Of a DNA stretch of 64,000 bases, positions 17,001-25,261 are shown one piece after another. Position 1 is the stretch's first letter. Each line of letters opens with the position of its first letter. The notes beneath the pieces were generated by a model. It saw only the letters and a program-made list of their open reading frames with translations, made no database searches and was not told the origin of the DNA. Origin of the DNA: an uncultured Parabacteroides sp. (lineage in GTDB: Bacteria; Bacteroidota; Bacteroidia; Bacteroidales; Tannerellaceae); NCBI GenBank assembly GCA_900541965.1, contig UQLN01000008.1, forward strand, positions 1 to 64,000, in the 5' to 3' direction. The translations under genes and the position numbers were made by a program.

Positions 17001-17601
17001 CATGGAAACTTACATTTGTCAGTGCATATACAATCGGTGACAGCGGATTTTCCACCGTATAGGAAACGCTTGCATTATCCAGGTTCAGCGTTTGTACGCT
17101 CAACACATTGATATATGGAGAGATGACCTCATACAAAGTTTTGGTTTGCGCCTGGGTATCTTCTTTTTTTTCCGTGCGGGAAGAATTACTGGACTGGAAT
17201 ACTTTCACCTCCGGCTGCTTCACCTCAAAAGAATGGAAATGCAGTTGCTTATAACTCCATCTCCAAGTCAGGTTCAAACCTTTAAAGTCGATAACCCCGA
17301 CACGCGCCGACAAATACATTGCCGGCAAACTGTCTTTCTGCTGCCAGTCCCGGAAAACCTCCGAATCCGGCTCCAGGACAATCCCTTCTATCTTCAATTC
17401 TCCATTGAAAAAATTAATTGCCAGCTTATCAAAAGAAAGTGTATAGAAACCGTCCGTGGCATCGGCTGTCCGTTGTATCAGTTCTTTTTTCAAGAACTGT
17501 TCCAGATGCTTTGTAAGATAAAGGTTAAGCAGGAATAAACCGCCAACCAATAATAGAATAGCCGGCAGGATGTAATATTTGAATTTCTTTTTACGCCCCA
17601 T
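14038..17601 (-). CDS. Very large AsmA/TamB-like membrane-anchored protein
   Basis: A 1187-residue protein with one N-terminal membrane anchor (about residues 10-28) and a basic cytoplasmic start (MGRKKKFKYY). The rest is a long periplasmic beta-rich region with repeated patterns such as ISPYINVLSVQTLNLDNASVSY, LSPVAGRISLEKFDLSNAKVDY and DVSVGSLSLSNIDIPTL, as in AsmA/YhdP/TamB proteins that bridge the envelope for lipid movement. The C-terminus is lysine-rich and then acidic. No specific substrate is indicated. GC-richer, chromosomal codon use separates it from the mobile element. Confidence 0.7.
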   Translation of the reverse strand: MGRKKKFKYYILPAILLLVGGLFLLNLYLTKHLEQFLKKELIQRTADATDGFYTLSFDKLAINFFNGELKIEGIVLEPDSEVFRDWQQKDSLPAMYLSARVGVIDFKGLNLTWRWSYKQLHFHSFEVKQPEVKVFQSSNSSRTEKKEDTQAQTKTLYEVISPYINVLSVQTLNLDNASVSYTVENPLSPIVYALTNVSFHAYGFRLDENSSDSGKLLYCDNFDFETNQPQLLLANNDFTLNTDSIMLSTEDSVIYISDINLQPQDTLWKARKQKPDRFLDAFVKTVEVQGVAFRREKALNYLAADAFTISSPDINVYSFVNENHRRKEKTKATPVTKIDADSLVRALSLYEIISPILHSVAVQTIGIRQAKMQYSYALKDSVEVYKLANLDFKANGFRVDSLSEVEHGFWYSRSFAFEATGIEGRMSARNHRLNIKRMALDTEKGDFRIEGIALHPLSTKTRNDYMSGTIDTVSFTGLVYDNGISAEQFKIDRPNLHYVVAAAYWKADKENKPAKPAGNSHIDVESILNPFFRYLSVKKVSLNSAYFEWDDRKAADPVSYTLKNFNFFATDILVDERTGKKRGWLFDYGNMGFNFSHFDNYLPGKTYRLSIGKGNFSTVKGILSLHDIKLTPQDSLWEKAPDTYFSASVPALHVTGLRRLPENPLHHLSLGTLQIDSPDIQMFKDDQLNLSVLLDKFEVDKIAWKDSSLHLGAISLLNPSVSYQPVQPKRKEKETVSKPASLDIYHLLSPVAGRISLEKFDLSNAKVDYAFWGKGYTLEYQRLDTVNLVLEGVTVDNRERLFKLDDIRFSTRNLVFPLDNGFYTLKVGHVAIDNTDLKVENLRFFSPYPKMEFAYLQPQHKDWFDVSVGSLSLSNIDIPTLVSDKALRIEDVQVKDAVLGNFKNQKIAVPRRIVPMVYEALQKAPLQIDIRKLGVNNFSVVYEELSKKGTVPGKLFFTDMNGTFTGLTNIVSYPEQYIRLDADGKFMGKGGFTATWMLPVDSLNDRFLLTACMSDFDLTALNELITPLALAQVESGHLKDFTFSTEATSKDATVDMLFLYSDLRAVLLKEKDGEVTDKKFLTELVNRILKHNNPDKTKRGFNKPRHSNVTIIRDPYHSTFNYLWQILRPALVESVGVSKKKQDMAQNVMTFFKKVKNFFHKKKKEPKEALPEANDQNQLFLEFEPIK

Positions 17602-17690
17602 ACGCTCTTTGCTGTCGCAAGTTAAATATATCTATATATAATTCAACAAAATAATATTATTTAAGTTGCGGTAAATGCCTGAGGAAATAG

Positions 17691-18019
17691 ATCCGACCGC
17701 CTCCGATGACAAGACATAGCACTTAGAGATGCCTCCGACCGCCTCCGATGGCAAGACATAGCACTTAGAGATACCTCCGGAGGCCTCCGATGGCAAGACA
17801 TAGTGCTAAAAAATGCTTTCGGAGGCCTCCGATGGGACAAAATAGTGCTTGGAAACGGCTTCGGTCGCCTCCGAAATGGCAAAATAGCACTAAAACCTAT
17901 CACCGGAGGCCTCCGAAGCTACAAAATAGTGCTATGTCTTACCTTCGGAGACGATTGGAGCTATAAAACAGTGCTGCGAACCACCATCAAACGCGATTGG
18001 AAGTACTACGCAGTGCTGT
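17691..18019. repeat. Eight 42-bp tandem repeats with exact spacing
   Basis: The element TAGCACT or its near-mirror (T/C)AGTGCT occurs at 17717, 17759, 17801, 17843, 17885, 17927, 17969 and 18011, always 42 bp apart. GCCTCCGA occurs at 17699, 17741, 17783, 17825, 17867 and 17909. There are no indels although units diverge strongly from left to right. Units 3, 4 and 6 contain palindromes such as GGAGGCCTCC. The plus frame 17710-18021 is open and encodes a 14-residue repeat (consensus FGGLRxxKIVLxxx); the minus strand also reads open with a MSCHRRxxxxSLSA repeat. It is not CRISPR: no unique spacers. Confidence 0.85.
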
Positions 18020-18071
18020 AACCTCCCCTTAACGTCAGTTTTTCTATAAATTAGCCCTCAGGAACAGATTT

Positions 18072-18167
18072 TCAATAGTTGTCATTCTGCGTCAAAGAGC
18101 CTCCCACATAATCTATCTCCGTCTGTGGAATAGGATAAGGCCATGTTTTATCCGTAACCCGGCTTCC
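18072..18167 (-). pseudogene. C-terminal remnant of a SusD/RagB lipoprotein gene
   Basis: The minus strand encodes TWPYPIPQTEIDYVGGSLTQ and a final NDNY before the stop, the characteristic end of SusD-family outer-membrane nutrient-binding lipoproteins. Only about 31 codons remain; the rest of susD and any susC are missing. It lies downstream of an ECF sigma gene, as expected for a sigma/anti-sigma/SusCD locus that lost its middle. Confidence 0.75.
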
Positions 18168-18286
18168 CGCACCGGAATATTGCCCGGCTGCTTTACAATT
18201 GCAGCCACCAAACGGTTCCACTCCACATCCACATGAACCTCATCCTTCAAACTTTCCGCGACAATATTTCTTAGAGACTTTTTCAT
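18113..18286 (-). other. 57-codon open frame after the sigma gene, possible FecR-like remnant
   Basis: A short frame beginning MKKSLRNIVAESLKDEVHV and continuing DVEWNRLVAAIVKQP starts 95 bp after the sigma stop. The position and the acidic/Trp-containing helix recall the N-terminal region of FecR-type anti-sigma factors, but similarity is too thin to be sure. Its 3' end runs out of frame across the SusD remnant, consistent with a deletion joint between about 18165 and 18200. Confidence 0.25.
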
Positions 18287-18380
18287 TTCAACCGGATATT
18301 CCTCTTTGCTTTTATATAGGACACATCCACAATGATTATTACTTACAAGGAAGTGCTTTTTTCAAGAAAACTTCCCCCGC

Positions 18381-18944
18381 TTATGTTGCCAGATAATCTT
18401 TCAACTCTCCTTTCAGTATTTTAAGCGCTCTGTAAATCTGAGTATCTACAGTACGTACCGACATACACAGCCGGTCGGCTATTTCCTGATTTTTCAAGCC
18501 CTCTATCCGGCTCAGTTTGAATATGGATTTACATTGTTTCGGTAAGCGTTCGATGGTGTTATTCACTATTTGTTCTATTTCAAGCATGGCAAGATTGGAA
18601 AAGGGCGTTATTCCGTATCCGTTCATCCCGGAAGATAATTCCTCCTGAGAATATTCGTCGAGTTCCTCCTGCGATTTAACGGAACGAATATAATTCAAGC
18701 ATTCATTTTGTACGGAGCGGTACAGGTAGGCATTCAGTGAAGTATGGATATCTATCTCTTCCCTTTTCTCCCAAAAGCGAAGAAATACATTCTGCAACAA
18801 ATCTTTAGCTTCTTCCGGTTCTGCTATAAACTTCCTGCAATGGACATATAAAGGTACATAGACTGCTTTGAACAGGGCATTGAAAGCAGCCATATCGCCT
18901 GTTTTGATACTTACGAGGATTAGCTCGTCGGATTGTTTCTTCAT
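18381..18944 (-). CDS. ECF RNA polymerase sigma factor (FecI-like)
   Basis: A 187-residue ECF sigma factor. Region 2 is seen in AFNALFKAVYVPLYVHCRKFI through AKDLLQNVFLRFWEKRE (about residues 19-75), and region 4 in IERLPKQCKSIFKLSRIEGL then NQEIADRLCMSVRTVDTQIY (about 130-175). In Bacteroidales such sigma factors pair with a FecR anti-sigma and a SusC/SusD system. Here the partner genes are missing and only remnants follow, so the factor may be orphaned and unregulated, or silent. Confidence 0.9.
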   Translation of the reverse strand: MKKQSDELILVSIKTGDMAAFNALFKAVYVPLYVHCRKFIAEPEEAKDLLQNVFLRFWEKREEIDIHTSLNAYLYRSVQNECLNYIRSVKSQEELDEYSQEELSSGMNGYGITPFSNLAMLEIEQIVNNTIERLPKQCKSIFKLSRIEGLKNQEIADRLCMSVRTVDTQIYRALKILKGELKDYLAT

Positions 18945-19032
18945 TGGTTACAATTGCGGGAAAAGCGTACAGCCCCGGCTACATCACGAACCCGGCCTGT
19001 ACGCACCATTATTAGCAAATCAGCTAATCCAA

Positions 19033-19884
19033 CTATAATATTTCATCTGCTGTCTTATTGAAATATTTGATACATTCTTTGATATCCGGCACCGAATTAT
19101 CCCAGTTAAATTCATATTCGATAGAGAATACACCTTTGAACTTCTGCCGCTTCAGTTCTTTCAACATCCCTTTCACATCCAGGATTCCTGTTCCCCAGAT
19201 AACATCATGCTGTTCTTTCTCTCCTTCCACTTTAGGAGCAATATCCTTGAAATGTAAAGAGACAATGCGCTTCTGCAATTTCTTCAGGCAATCGATCTGA
19301 TTCAAACCTTCCCTGCGCCAATGCCCGACATCTGAACAAGAGCCCAATAATCTGCTACGATTAGAAATCACACTCAGCAGATTATCCGGATTCCAGTAAT
19401 CCGACGGTTTCGGATGATTATGGACAGATACTTTTATTTTATACTGATTAGCAAGTTTCTCCACCAAATCCCAGTCTTTCAATGCAGGTTCGCAAGTAAT
19501 AAACTCCAGCCCCATTTCATCGGCAAACCTGAACATCTTTTCCCAATCGGCAGAATTATCGGTTACAAAAACGCCGGTTCCGACAATCTTTATTCCTTTG
19601 GAGGCTGCAAATTCTCTCAGTTCTTTTTGTGTCTGCACATCCAGATTGAAGTCGAAGACCTTATCTCCCCATTTACCACCTAATTTATGGCCCGGATAAA
19701 CTTCGATGTATTTCACTCCTAACTCTTCAGTTTTATCAAGGGCTTCCGCCAACGAGAAAAGATGGAATGTATAAGACTGAATACCTAAACGCCAACCATT
19801 CTTCTCGGCTTTCGTTTGTGCTTGCGATGGTAATGCCAATAAACAACAAACCAGAGCTATGATTATTTTTGAAATCTGTTTCAT
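19033..19884 (-). CDS. Exported TIM-barrel sugar phosphate isomerase/epimerase-like protein
   Basis: A 283-residue protein with a signal peptide (about residues 1-22, ending LPSQAQ) and an AP-endonuclease-2/xylose-isomerase-like TIM barrel (LGIQSYTFHLFSLAEALDKTEELGVKYIEVYPG, VSVHNHPKPSDYWNP, SCSDVGHWRREG, SLHFKDI, GVFSIEYEFNW). Conserved His, Asp and Glu residues would bind a divalent metal. It is the last gene of an operon with a Gfo/Idh/MocA oxidoreductase and a DUF1080 protein. Similar gene sets in Bacteroides act on keto-sugars; here it could epimerise or process a 3-keto-sugar in the periplasm. Confidence 0.85.
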   Translation of the reverse strand: MKQISKIIIALVCCLLALPSQAQTKAEKNGWRLGIQSYTFHLFSLAEALDKTEELGVKYIEVYPGHKLGGKWGDKVFDFNLDVQTQKELREFAASKGIKIVGTGVFVTDNSADWEKMFRFADEMGLEFITCEPALKDWDLVEKLANQYKIKVSVHNHPKPSDYWNPDNLLSVISNRSRLLGSCSDVGHWRREGLNQIDCLKKLQKRIVSLHFKDIAPKVEGEKEQHDVIWGTGILDVKGMLKELKRQKFKGVFSIEYEFNWDNSVPDIKECIKYFNKTADEIL

Positions 19885-19909
19885 GTAGTTTTTTCTCTTT
19901 TAGAGGTTC

Positions 19910-21424
19910 TTACTTAGGCATTTCCGGCAATGAGAAACCATTGTTATAGGTATGCTTAATCCATTCATTTGCCATATCAGCAGCATTAAATTCAGCAAAG
20001 CGACGGTCGAAACGCGGGTCGCCATCTATGACCTTGAAGTCGTCTACCGTCACAATCTTTATTTTGTCATTCGGAGATATATTGGTGAACCGCATATTTT
20101 CACCATCCCACTGCAATTCGCGATGCAATCCCTGCAAACCGGACAAGCGAACAGCCAATACCCCCATTACTACCATTTCATTAAACGGACCGGAGAACTG
20201 GAAGTTTGAAGATGCCTCCGTTCTATTTTCAGGAGATTCTTTACAGGCACGTATCCAATCCTGTTCATGTGCATTCGTAGACCAGATATCACCGTTTCCA
20301 CCCTTCACTCTCGGAATTGTCGGTTTCGGCTGGTTAAAATGTTCCATATCCGACAGAGGCAGTAATGTAGGATTCATGCCATAGCAGCCGGTCATAATCT
20401 TACCTTTCGTTCCGATAAAAATGATACCGCCATTTTCATCTCCCATCATCTGCCCGTCTTTCAATTCCTCCGGACGGGGAGGCATCAAACCTCCATCATA
20501 CCAATATACTTTCACTTCCGGCATCTTTACATTACCTTTCGAAGAACGTGCCGGGAACGTATAAGTCACAACCTGTGCATGGGGAGGAGAATAGAGGTTG
20601 CTGAGCGTAGAACTGCCTATCACGCTGGTCGGATATTTTAAATCCAATGCCCAGTAAAGAGGGTCCATGATATGGCAAGCCATATCTCCCAAAGCCCCTG
20701 TTCCGAAATCCCACCAGCCCCGCCAGTTCCAAGGTGTATAAACCGAGTTATACGGGCGTTTCCGGGCCGGACCGATAAACAAATCCCAGTCCAGTGTTTT
20801 CGGGCACTTCATACCCTCTTTAGGCTGCATCAAGCCTTGAGGCCAGATAGGGCGGTCTGTCCAGCAATGTACTTCATATACATCTCCAATAATACCCGCC
20901 TGTATCCATTCGGCTATCTGACGGCACCAATCAAAAGAGTTTCCCTGATTACCCATCTGGGTAGCCACCTTATATTTTTTAGCCAGCTTTGTCAATAAAC
21001 GGGATTCGTAAACAGAATGGGTAAGCGGTTTTTGTGTATAGCAGTGTTTCCCCAATGTAATGGCATGTGCCGTAACACCGGCATGTGTGTGGTCGGGAGT
21101 CGCCACCATAATAGCATCGATAGATTTACCCATCTCGTCAAACATCACACGCCAGTCTTTAAAACGTTTTGCCTGAGGATAATCCTTAAATGTTTTATCA
21201 GCGTATCCCCAGTCCACATCACAGAGGGCAACGATGTTTTCCGTATTCATATTTGCCAGGTTACGGCGTCCCATACCTCCTACACCGATACCGGCAATAT
21301 TCAGTTTATCACTGGGGGCGGTATACCCGTGCGACTTACCGAGTATCGAACCCGGCACAATAGTCAGACCGGCAGCTGCAACAGCGCCGGTCTTTAAAAA
21401 TGTTCTTCTGGATATATTTTTCAT
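19910..21424 (-). CDS. Tat-exported Gfo/Idh/MocA family oxidoreductase
   Basis: A protein of about 504 residues with a twin-arginine signal (NISRRTFLKTGAVAAAGL) and an N-terminal NAD(P)-binding Rossmann fold (KLNIAGIGVGGMGRRNLANM, then VALCDVDW, VATPDHTH and KHCYTQKPLTHSV). The KP pair and a downstream His-containing active-site region fit sugar dehydrogenases of the family. The start at 21424 puts the Tat motif near the N-terminus; 21433 is also possible. It would oxidise a sugar, probably at C3 given the DUF1080 partner, using tightly bound NAD in the periplasm. Confidence 0.88.
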   Translation of the reverse strand: MKNISRRTFLKTGAVAAAGLTIVPGSILGKSHGYTAPSDKLNIAGIGVGGMGRRNLANMNTENIVALCDVDWGYADKTFKDYPQAKRFKDWRVMFDEMGKSIDAIMVATPDHTHAGVTAHAITLGKHCYTQKPLTHSVYESRLLTKLAKKYKVATQMGNQGNSFDWCRQIAEWIQAGIIGDVYEVHCWTDRPIWPQGLMQPKEGMKCPKTLDWDLFIGPARKRPYNSVYTPWNWRGWWDFGTGALGDMACHIMDPLYWALDLKYPTSVIGSSTLSNLYSPPHAQVVTYTFPARSSKGNVKMPEVKVYWYDGGLMPPRPEELKDGQMMGDENGGIIFIGTKGKIMTGCYGMNPTLLPLSDMEHFNQPKPTIPRVKGGNGDIWSTNAHEQDWIRACKESPENRTEASSNFQFSGPFNEMVVMGVLAVRLSGLQGLHRELQWDGENMRFTNISPNDKIKIVTVDDFKVIDGDPRFDRRFAEFNAADMANEWIKHTYNNGFSLPEMPK

Positions 21425-21450
21425 GGCTAACAAAATTTCAGAACTTTTTC

Positions 21451-22737
21451 TTATAACGTTTTCAAATTCAGATTGCGCCAGAGTACTTTAATACCTCCGC
21501 CATCATGTATCTGTAAAGCGATACGTCCTTGTCCGGCACCTATCTTCTCATCACGTATATTTACCATTTCCTGACCATTCAGCCAAGTCTGTACGTTATC
21601 TCCCTGTACTCGGATACGCATCGTGTTCCAATCGCCCGGTTTCAGGATATTTTCTTTTTCATCCGGAATTTGTACTAACCAACCACGGCCATATGATTCA
21701 TAAATACCACCGGTATCATTGCCTTTAGGAGCAACTTCTACCTGCCAGCCATTCACTTTTACTCCCTCTTCAATAAATGAACGGAAGAACACACCGGAAT
21801 TACCGTCCGCCACTTGTTTAAATTCGACAGTCAAGTCAAAATCATCATAGTAATCGCGAGTTGCCAGATAACCGTATTGTTTATCCGGACCACTTTCACA
21901 AACCAGTAAACCATCCTTCACATACCACAATTCCGTACCATATTTTTCCCAACCGGCCAAATCCACACCGTTAAACAAATTCACTTCCTTTGTTTTACGT
22001 GGAAGCTCTTTAATTTTGATATTACGGAACCATGCAGGATAACCGTGGTCCTGTAGACAAAGCACGCCTTTATGTGCCAAACCGTATTCAGGAGCATTCG
22101 CCCATTTTCCACTGTTTTTACGTTTGTGCCAGTCGTCTGACCAGGCATCAAATTCTACAGTCTTTTCACCATTCATGAAATAAGTAACATGTCCGTTATC
22201 GAAGATGATTTTAGAGTTATTCCATTCTCCGGCTGGTTTTACTTTTATTGTTGAAAAATCAGGCAGATACATAGCATAATCCACACCACAACGTTGCCAG
22301 TCTTCCAGTGGTTCTGCAAAATTCTCATCATCAATCAGCTGGTATTCCGGACCCGTCACATAGGGCACTGCAAATTGTGGACGTTCTACCACATGATACA
22401 ACATGCCGCTATTACCACCCTGGGAAATTTTCCAATCCCAGGAAAGTTCGAAGTTTTCATACTGTTTGTCTGTTACGATATAACCGTTGGCATCATCACC
22501 TTTGCCATCAGCCTGTATAGTTCCGTCTACCACTTCCCAGGGACCGGTCAGTGACGTTCCATTGTAATCTCTCCAACCATTCAGCGTTTTTCCATCAAAT
22601 AGGAGTTCCCAACCTTCTGCTTTTTCCGCATCTGTCAATACATTTTGAGGTTTCTCCGCACAAGAGGACATCAAGAAAGCCAATGCCATCGAACATGTAA
22701 GGAATAATCCTTTTTTCTGTGTTCCTGTAATTCTCAT
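21451..22737 (-). CDS. Lipoprotein with two DUF1080 (3-keto-disaccharide hydrolase) domains
   Basis: A 428-residue lipoprotein: the signal peptide ends in LMSSC (Cys at about residue 26). Two DUF1080 domains follow, at about 38-240 (WELLFDGKTLNGWRDY...GNSGMLYHV) and 247-428 (VNLFNGVDLAGWEKYG...GNSGVFFRS). DUF1080 enzymes cleave glycosides after 3-oxidation of the sugar. It is the first gene of the operon with the oxidoreductase and TIM-barrel epimerase. A -7 box at 22972-22979 suggests a long leader of about 230 nt. Confidence 0.87.
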   Translation of the reverse strand: MRITGTQKKGLFLTCSMALAFLMSSCAEKPQNVLTDAEKAEGWELLFDGKTLNGWRDYNGTSLTGPWEVVDGTIQADGKGDDANGYIVTDKQYENFELSWDWKISQGGNSGMLYHVVERPQFAVPYVTGPEYQLIDDENFAEPLEDWQRCGVDYAMYLPDFSTIKVKPAGEWNNSKIIFDNGHVTYFMNGEKTVEFDAWSDDWHKRKNSGKWANAPEYGLAHKGVLCLQDHGYPAWFRNIKIKELPRKTKEVNLFNGVDLAGWEKYGTELWYVKDGLLVCESGPDKQYGYLATRDYYDDFDLTVEFKQVADGNSGVFFRSFIEEGVKVNGWQVEVAPKGNDTGGIYESYGRGWLVQIPDEKENILKPGDWNTMRIRVQGDNVQTWLNGQEMVNIRDEKIGAGQGRIALQIHDGGGIKVLWRNLNLKTL

Positions 22738-22971
22738 AATTTTTTTGTTTTAATAAATAGTTCACAATATTAGAAATACTTTTCTCCCTGTTACAAAAGA
22801 TAGACACGCAGATAAAAAAACAGTACTTACGACTCTATCCATTTTTTCATTATTTTAACCAGTAATTCTCCATTTCACCTCACAGTAAATAAAAAAACCA
22901 CCAGACACGAACCTATGTATTTATATTTTATTCATTATATATCGCTAATAATTTAAAAATATTCATATATG

Positions 22972-22979
22972 CAAAGATA
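22972..22979 (-). promoter_or_regulatory. Promoter of the DUF1080 operon with long leader
   Basis: TATCTTTG on the minus strand is the only clear -7 element in the 307-bp AT-rich gap 22738-23044. It implies a 5' leader of about 225-230 nt before the ATG at 22737. No known riboswitch fold was recognised in the leader. Confidence 0.5.
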
Positions 22980-23044
22980 TAAATTATTTTAATAATAAAA
23001 ATAGCTTCATATTATGAATTATATAAAAAACCACACATATAGAT

Positions 23045-23812
23045 TTATGATTGCTTCTCTGGCATATATTTCCAAAAGCGGACCGGCATATGCTGTCGAT
23101 GCAATTTGGGATTGAGGCGTTCTTTAATAGTAATCGCCTTGAAATATTCTTTCCACAATTGCTGAAATAACTTTTCATTTTCATCCATTAGCTCCTCATT
23201 CAATAAACCGGAAAGCAGATGTGCCTGCTTATCTTCGAAACGCACTTCGACCACTTCCAGCAAATCATAATAATAGCCATATTCGCGTTTCAAGTCATAA
23301 AGCAACCATTTCTGGTCGGCAAAACGGTCTTTCAGATAAGGGATGACCAGAGAAATTACATTATATACCGGTTCGACGGCTGCAAAATAGGTACCATCCG
23401 AAGCTTTCTGGAAACGCAGGAACTGCATGACACGAAGGCGTTCATTCACTACCTTTTTACTGATTTTAGAGACTTCCAGCACATCGGAATCTCCAAAGTT
23501 CAACTCGATAGAAGCCGGAACATCCAAAGCTTTACGGATATAGCGAAAAAGAAGTTTATCTATTTCCGGTAATTCGGATAGCCAAGAGACTGTAATAAGA
23601 GAAAGAGCAGCCGCTGAAATTTTCTTCTGTAGCCCTTTCCAGACACGATCTGCTTTTTGGTCATCCGTATAAACAGTCACTACTTCATCATAAAACAGAG
23701 GCAACGGTTCTCCTTCCGCCAGTAAAAGGTCAGGAAAACTACGACGGGAATAAGCATCGAAGACAACAGTTAGTAATCCCTCAAATGTTTTATCATAAAC
23801 AAAAACTATCAT
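23045..23812 (-). CDS. TIGR03915-family putative DNA repair protein
   Basis: A 255-residue protein beginning MIVFVYDKTFEGLLTVVFDAY, typical of the TIGR03915/DUF4130 group. The C-terminus contains FQQLWKEYFKAITIKERLNPKLHRQHMPVRFWKYMPE. The family nearly always lies next to a TIGR03916 radical SAM protein, here 3 bp upstream on the same strand. It is thought to act in DNA modification or repair; no enzyme activity can be read from the sequence. Confidence 0.85.
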   Translation of the reverse strand: MIVFVYDKTFEGLLTVVFDAYSRRSFPDLLLAEGEPLPLFYDEVVTVYTDDQKADRVWKGLQKKISAAALSLITVSWLSELPEIDKLLFRYIRKALDVPASIELNFGDSDVLEVSKISKKVVNERLRVMQFLRFQKASDGTYFAAVEPVYNVISLVIPYLKDRFADQKWLLYDLKREYGYYYDLLEVVEVRFEDKQAHLLSGLLNEELMDENEKLFQQLWKEYFKAITIKERLNPKLHRQHMPVRFWKYMPEKQS

Positions 23813-23815
23813 CGC

Positions 23816-25078
23816 TTATTCACCGAATTGAAAGGTTAACTGGCGTTCATCCAATTGCTTTTTACCGGTTTTCCGGATAAGCAGTCGCCGCACATTCTCA
23901 GGGCTTATCTCATTTATCGTCTGCATTGGCAGCTCATGGCAGGTAATAAAATATTGGGCTTTCTTCATGACTACCCCTATTTTTTTCAACTGTTCCGTTC
24001 CCAAACGCGAATAACGGCGGGAAACGACTATGAGTTTAGCCGATTTGACACCGATTCCAGGAACACGCAACAACATTTCATAGTCCGCCTTATTTATATC
24101 CAGCGGAAATACTTCAGGATGCCGCAATGCCCATGATAGCTTAGGGTCGATTTCCAAATCGAGGTCAGGATAGGCATCATTCACTATCTCATCCACCTTA
24201 AACTGGTAAAAACGCAGCAACCAGTCTGCCTGATACAAACGGTTTTCACGCACCAAAGGAGGTTGTTTCAATGCAGGCAGACGATTATCATACTCATTTA
24301 CGGGAATAAAACCGGAATAATAAACACGCTTCATCGTAGGACGTTGGTAGAGAGCAGACGAGAGACGAAGAATATCCTTGTCCGTATCCGGCGTTGCTCC
24401 GATAATCATCTGGGTGCTTTGGCCGGCAGGGACAAAACGCGGGGCATGACGAAAGCGCTTCCTCTCCTCGGCGCTTTGCAGAACTCCCTGTTGGATGTAA
24501 CGCATCGGCTGAAAAACACTTTTAAAATCTTTTTCCGGAGCAAGCAATTGCAGGCTCTTTTCGTTCGGAATCTCTATATTTACGCTCATACGGTCGGCAT
24601 AAAGCCCCGCTTCATTTACTAACTCCTGACTGGCACCGGGAATACTTTTTAAGTGAATATATCCGTTGAAGCGATAAACAAGCCGTAAATCCTTCACTAC
24701 ACGAACCAGCCGCTCCATAGTATAATCGGCATTTCGTACCACCCCCGAACTAAGGAACAGCCCTTCTATATAATTACGGCGATAAAATTCAATGGTCAGA
24801 TTGACCAACTCTGTTACGGAAAGAGTTGCACGGCGAATATCATTGCTCCTTCTGTTGATGCAATAGGCACAATCGAACATGCAATAATTCGTGAGCATGA
24901 TTTTAAGTAGAGAGATACACCGTCCGTCTTCAGCAAAACTATGGCAAATACCCCACCCGGCCGCACTTCCGATACTGCCGCTTTTATGCTGGCGAGAAGT
25001 TCCGCTGGAAGCACAGGAAACGTCATACTTAGCTGATTCCGCCAGTATTTTCAGTTTTTCGAGTACGCTATCGTCCAT
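23816..25078 (-). CDS. Radical SAM putative DNA modification/repair protein (TIGR03916-like)
   Basis: A 420-residue radical SAM enzyme with the cluster motif CxxxCxxC at Cys66, Cys70 and Cys73 (NYCMFDCAYC), a SAM-binding barrel, and near the C-terminus a helix-hairpin-helix (LLRVPGIGVKSAKLIVVSRR, about residues 335-354) that should bind DNA. The combination and the coupled downstream TIGR03915 gene place it in the SplB-like DNA repair/modification pair. A minus-strand -7 box TACTTTTG is at 25103-25110, about 25 bp from the start. Confidence 0.9.
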   Translation of the reverse strand: MDDSVLEKLKILAESAKYDVSCASSGTSRQHKSGSIGSAAGWGICHSFAEDGRCISLLKIMLTNYCMFDCAYCINRRSNDIRRATLSVTELVNLTIEFYRRNYIEGLFLSSGVVRNADYTMERLVRVVKDLRLVYRFNGYIHLKSIPGASQELVNEAGLYADRMSVNIEIPNEKSLQLLAPEKDFKSVFQPMRYIQQGVLQSAEERKRFRHAPRFVPAGQSTQMIIGATPDTDKDILRLSSALYQRPTMKRVYYSGFIPVNEYDNRLPALKQPPLVRENRLYQADWLLRFYQFKVDEIVNDAYPDLDLEIDPKLSWALRHPEVFPLDINKADYEMLLRVPGIGVKSAKLIVVSRRYSRLGTEQLKKIGVVMKKAQYFITCHELPMQTINEISPENVRRLLIRKTGKKQLDERQLTFQFGE

Positions 25079-25102
25079 AATTTTATCCGAGATTGTATTT
25101 TA

Positions 25103-25110
25103 CAAAAGTA
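25103..25110 (-). promoter_or_regulatory. -7 promoter box of the radical SAM operon
   Basis: TACTTTTG on the minus strand, 25 bp before the ATG at 25078. Confidence 0.55.
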
Positions 25111-25250
25111 CATATAACGGGGTAAACAAAAGATTTCTTTCTCTTAAAAAAGCAAAGAGAACTGTACTTACACCGACAAGCAACAACAATCAGCAGATAT
25201 CTAAATATATAGCAAGTCTTACTATTTATATGATTTATAGAAAAACCCAT

Positions 25251-25258
25251 TAAATTTG
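25251..25258 (+). promoter_or_regulatory. -7 box directly before the ThiF remnant
   Basis: TAAATTTG fits TAnnTTTG and stands 4 bp before the open frame of the decapitated ThiF gene. It may be the original promoter left behind after deletion of the first half of the gene. Confidence 0.45.
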
Positions 25259-25261
25259 TAG

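Noticed and set aside
14038..17601. Many plus-strand ORFs of 90-170 codons over the AsmA-like gene
   Set aside because: All are antisense shadows of one long, well-formed minus-strand gene.
17661..17903. Minus-strand 80-codon gene with MSCHRR repeats
   Set aside because: It arises from the 42-bp period of the repeat array; no promoter or homology supports it as a gene, and the opposite strand is also open.
17691..18019. CRISPR array
   Set aside because: The repeats are contiguous, with gradual decay and no unique spacers, and no cas genes are nearby.
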